Source of the DNA: Spirogloea muscicola
Lineage: Eukaryota > Streptophyta > Zygnematophyceae > Spirogloeales > Spirogloeaceae
Reading direction: 5' to 3'
Assembly: GCA_009602725.1 (NCBI GenBank)
Contig: WELB01000017.1
Coordinates: 48,742-97,003, forward strand
DNA: 48,262 nucleotides
Made by a program: the position numbers and the translations under genes. The notes under the pieces were generated by a model, which did not search any database, was not told where the DNA came from, and saw only the letters and a program-made list of their open reading frames with translations. Shown here in pieces: positions 47,892-48,262 of this stretch. Each line of letters begins with the position of its first letter. The stretch's first letter is position 1.

Positions 47892-48045
47892 TATTACCTT
47901 AGGCACCTTGGTTTCGGTTTCCGTATTATGTAGCCCTGTTTAGTTTGCCCTTGACTCTGCCTGAACAATGTGTCGGCTTGAATTGGCCTCCATCTCATTT
48001 CATGCGCCCCGCGCGCCTTCTCTCTTTGGGCTGGCCCCCCTTTGT

Positions 48046-48262
48046 GCCTCACTCCTCTAGCAGCCGGCCCTCCCTTTCCCCTCCGCCGTCCCTCATCCTG
48101 CCACTGCTGCCAGGCCAGGTCGACAAGACCCTCATCGGCACTTCCGGCCATCCTTCCCCACCCCCCCATCCCTCCTGCTATGGATGCTGCCTCACTCCTC
48201 CTCTAGCAGCTCCAGCAGGACAGGATGTCAAGGCCCCAATCGTGGCACTTCCAGCCCTCTTC
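48046..48262 (+). repeat. Diverged tandem duplication at the window end
   Basis: GCCTCACTCCTCTAGCAGC (48046) and GCCTCACTCCTCCTCTAGCA (48189) begin two related segments. Both continue to a CAGG...GTCAAG/GTCGACAAG and a GGCACTTCC-(G/A)-GCC block. The offset is about 143 bp. The second copy is cut by the window edge. No gene is seen. Confidence 0.5.

Noticed and set aside
1-48262. CRISPR array, operon or bacterial origin of the window
   Set aside because: No spaced direct-repeat array is present, and every recognised gene is eukaryotic with spliceosomal introns.

Overview
This window is nuclear DNA from a green alga, most likely a core chlorophyte and perhaps a trebouxiophyte. The genes are dense and intron-rich (introns of roughly 60-600 bp, mostly GT-AG). 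Two of them are green-lineage types: a KAC/KCA kinesin and a CPL1-type CTD phosphatase with two dsRNA-binding domains. A degenerate TTTAGGG telomere-type tract lies in one intron. The species assignment is inference; I could not search a database.

Layout of 1-38,150: six conserved genes, strictly alternating in strand. KAC kinesin (+, 109-10,007, 5' end outside the window) converges on ribosomal protein eS12 (-, 10,371-11,099). eS12 is divergent from the SSU-processome protein UTP3/SAS10 (+, 11,811-17,033). UTP3 converges on the cohesin loader SCC2 (-, 17,383-27,574). SCC2 shares a 530-bp divergent promoter with the CPL1-like phosphatase (+, 28,104-35,135). CPL1 converges, across about 1 kb, on a 3-methyladenine DNA glycosylase (-, 36,173-38,147). 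I rebuilt exons by hand from splice consensus, reading phase and recalled family conservation. Most junctions keep phase; the uncertain ones are marked.

Layout of 38,150-48,262: a repeat-rich zone around one intact gene. It holds a 5'-truncated, frame-broken non-LTR retrotransposon (-, about 40.96-43.2 kb) with reverse transcriptase and restriction-like endonuclease remnants. There is an array of its 3' tails, all sharing one 7-bp stem-loop, and two more 3'-terminal fragments (46.9-47.05 kb on -, 47.43-47.89 kb on +). A tRNA-like/SINE-like piece and a long CT microsatellite also occur. The intact gene is a DNAJC9/plant DnaJ6-type J protein (+, 44,287-46,116).

The most interesting observation is one intron of the DnaJ gene (45,490-45,618). 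It is flanked by a 10-bp direct repeat, carries imperfect terminal inverted repeats and uses a GC-AG splice pair. This is the architecture expected of an introner, an intron made by insertion of a short DNA transposon. Other points are the conserved 3' stem-loop of the retroelement tails, short tandem duplications placed exactly on splice sites in SCC2 and CPL1, a frame-shifting cryptic exon in SCC2, and palindromes and a telo-box in the eS12/UTP3 divergent promoter. No CRISPR array, rRNA or prokaryotic feature was seen.
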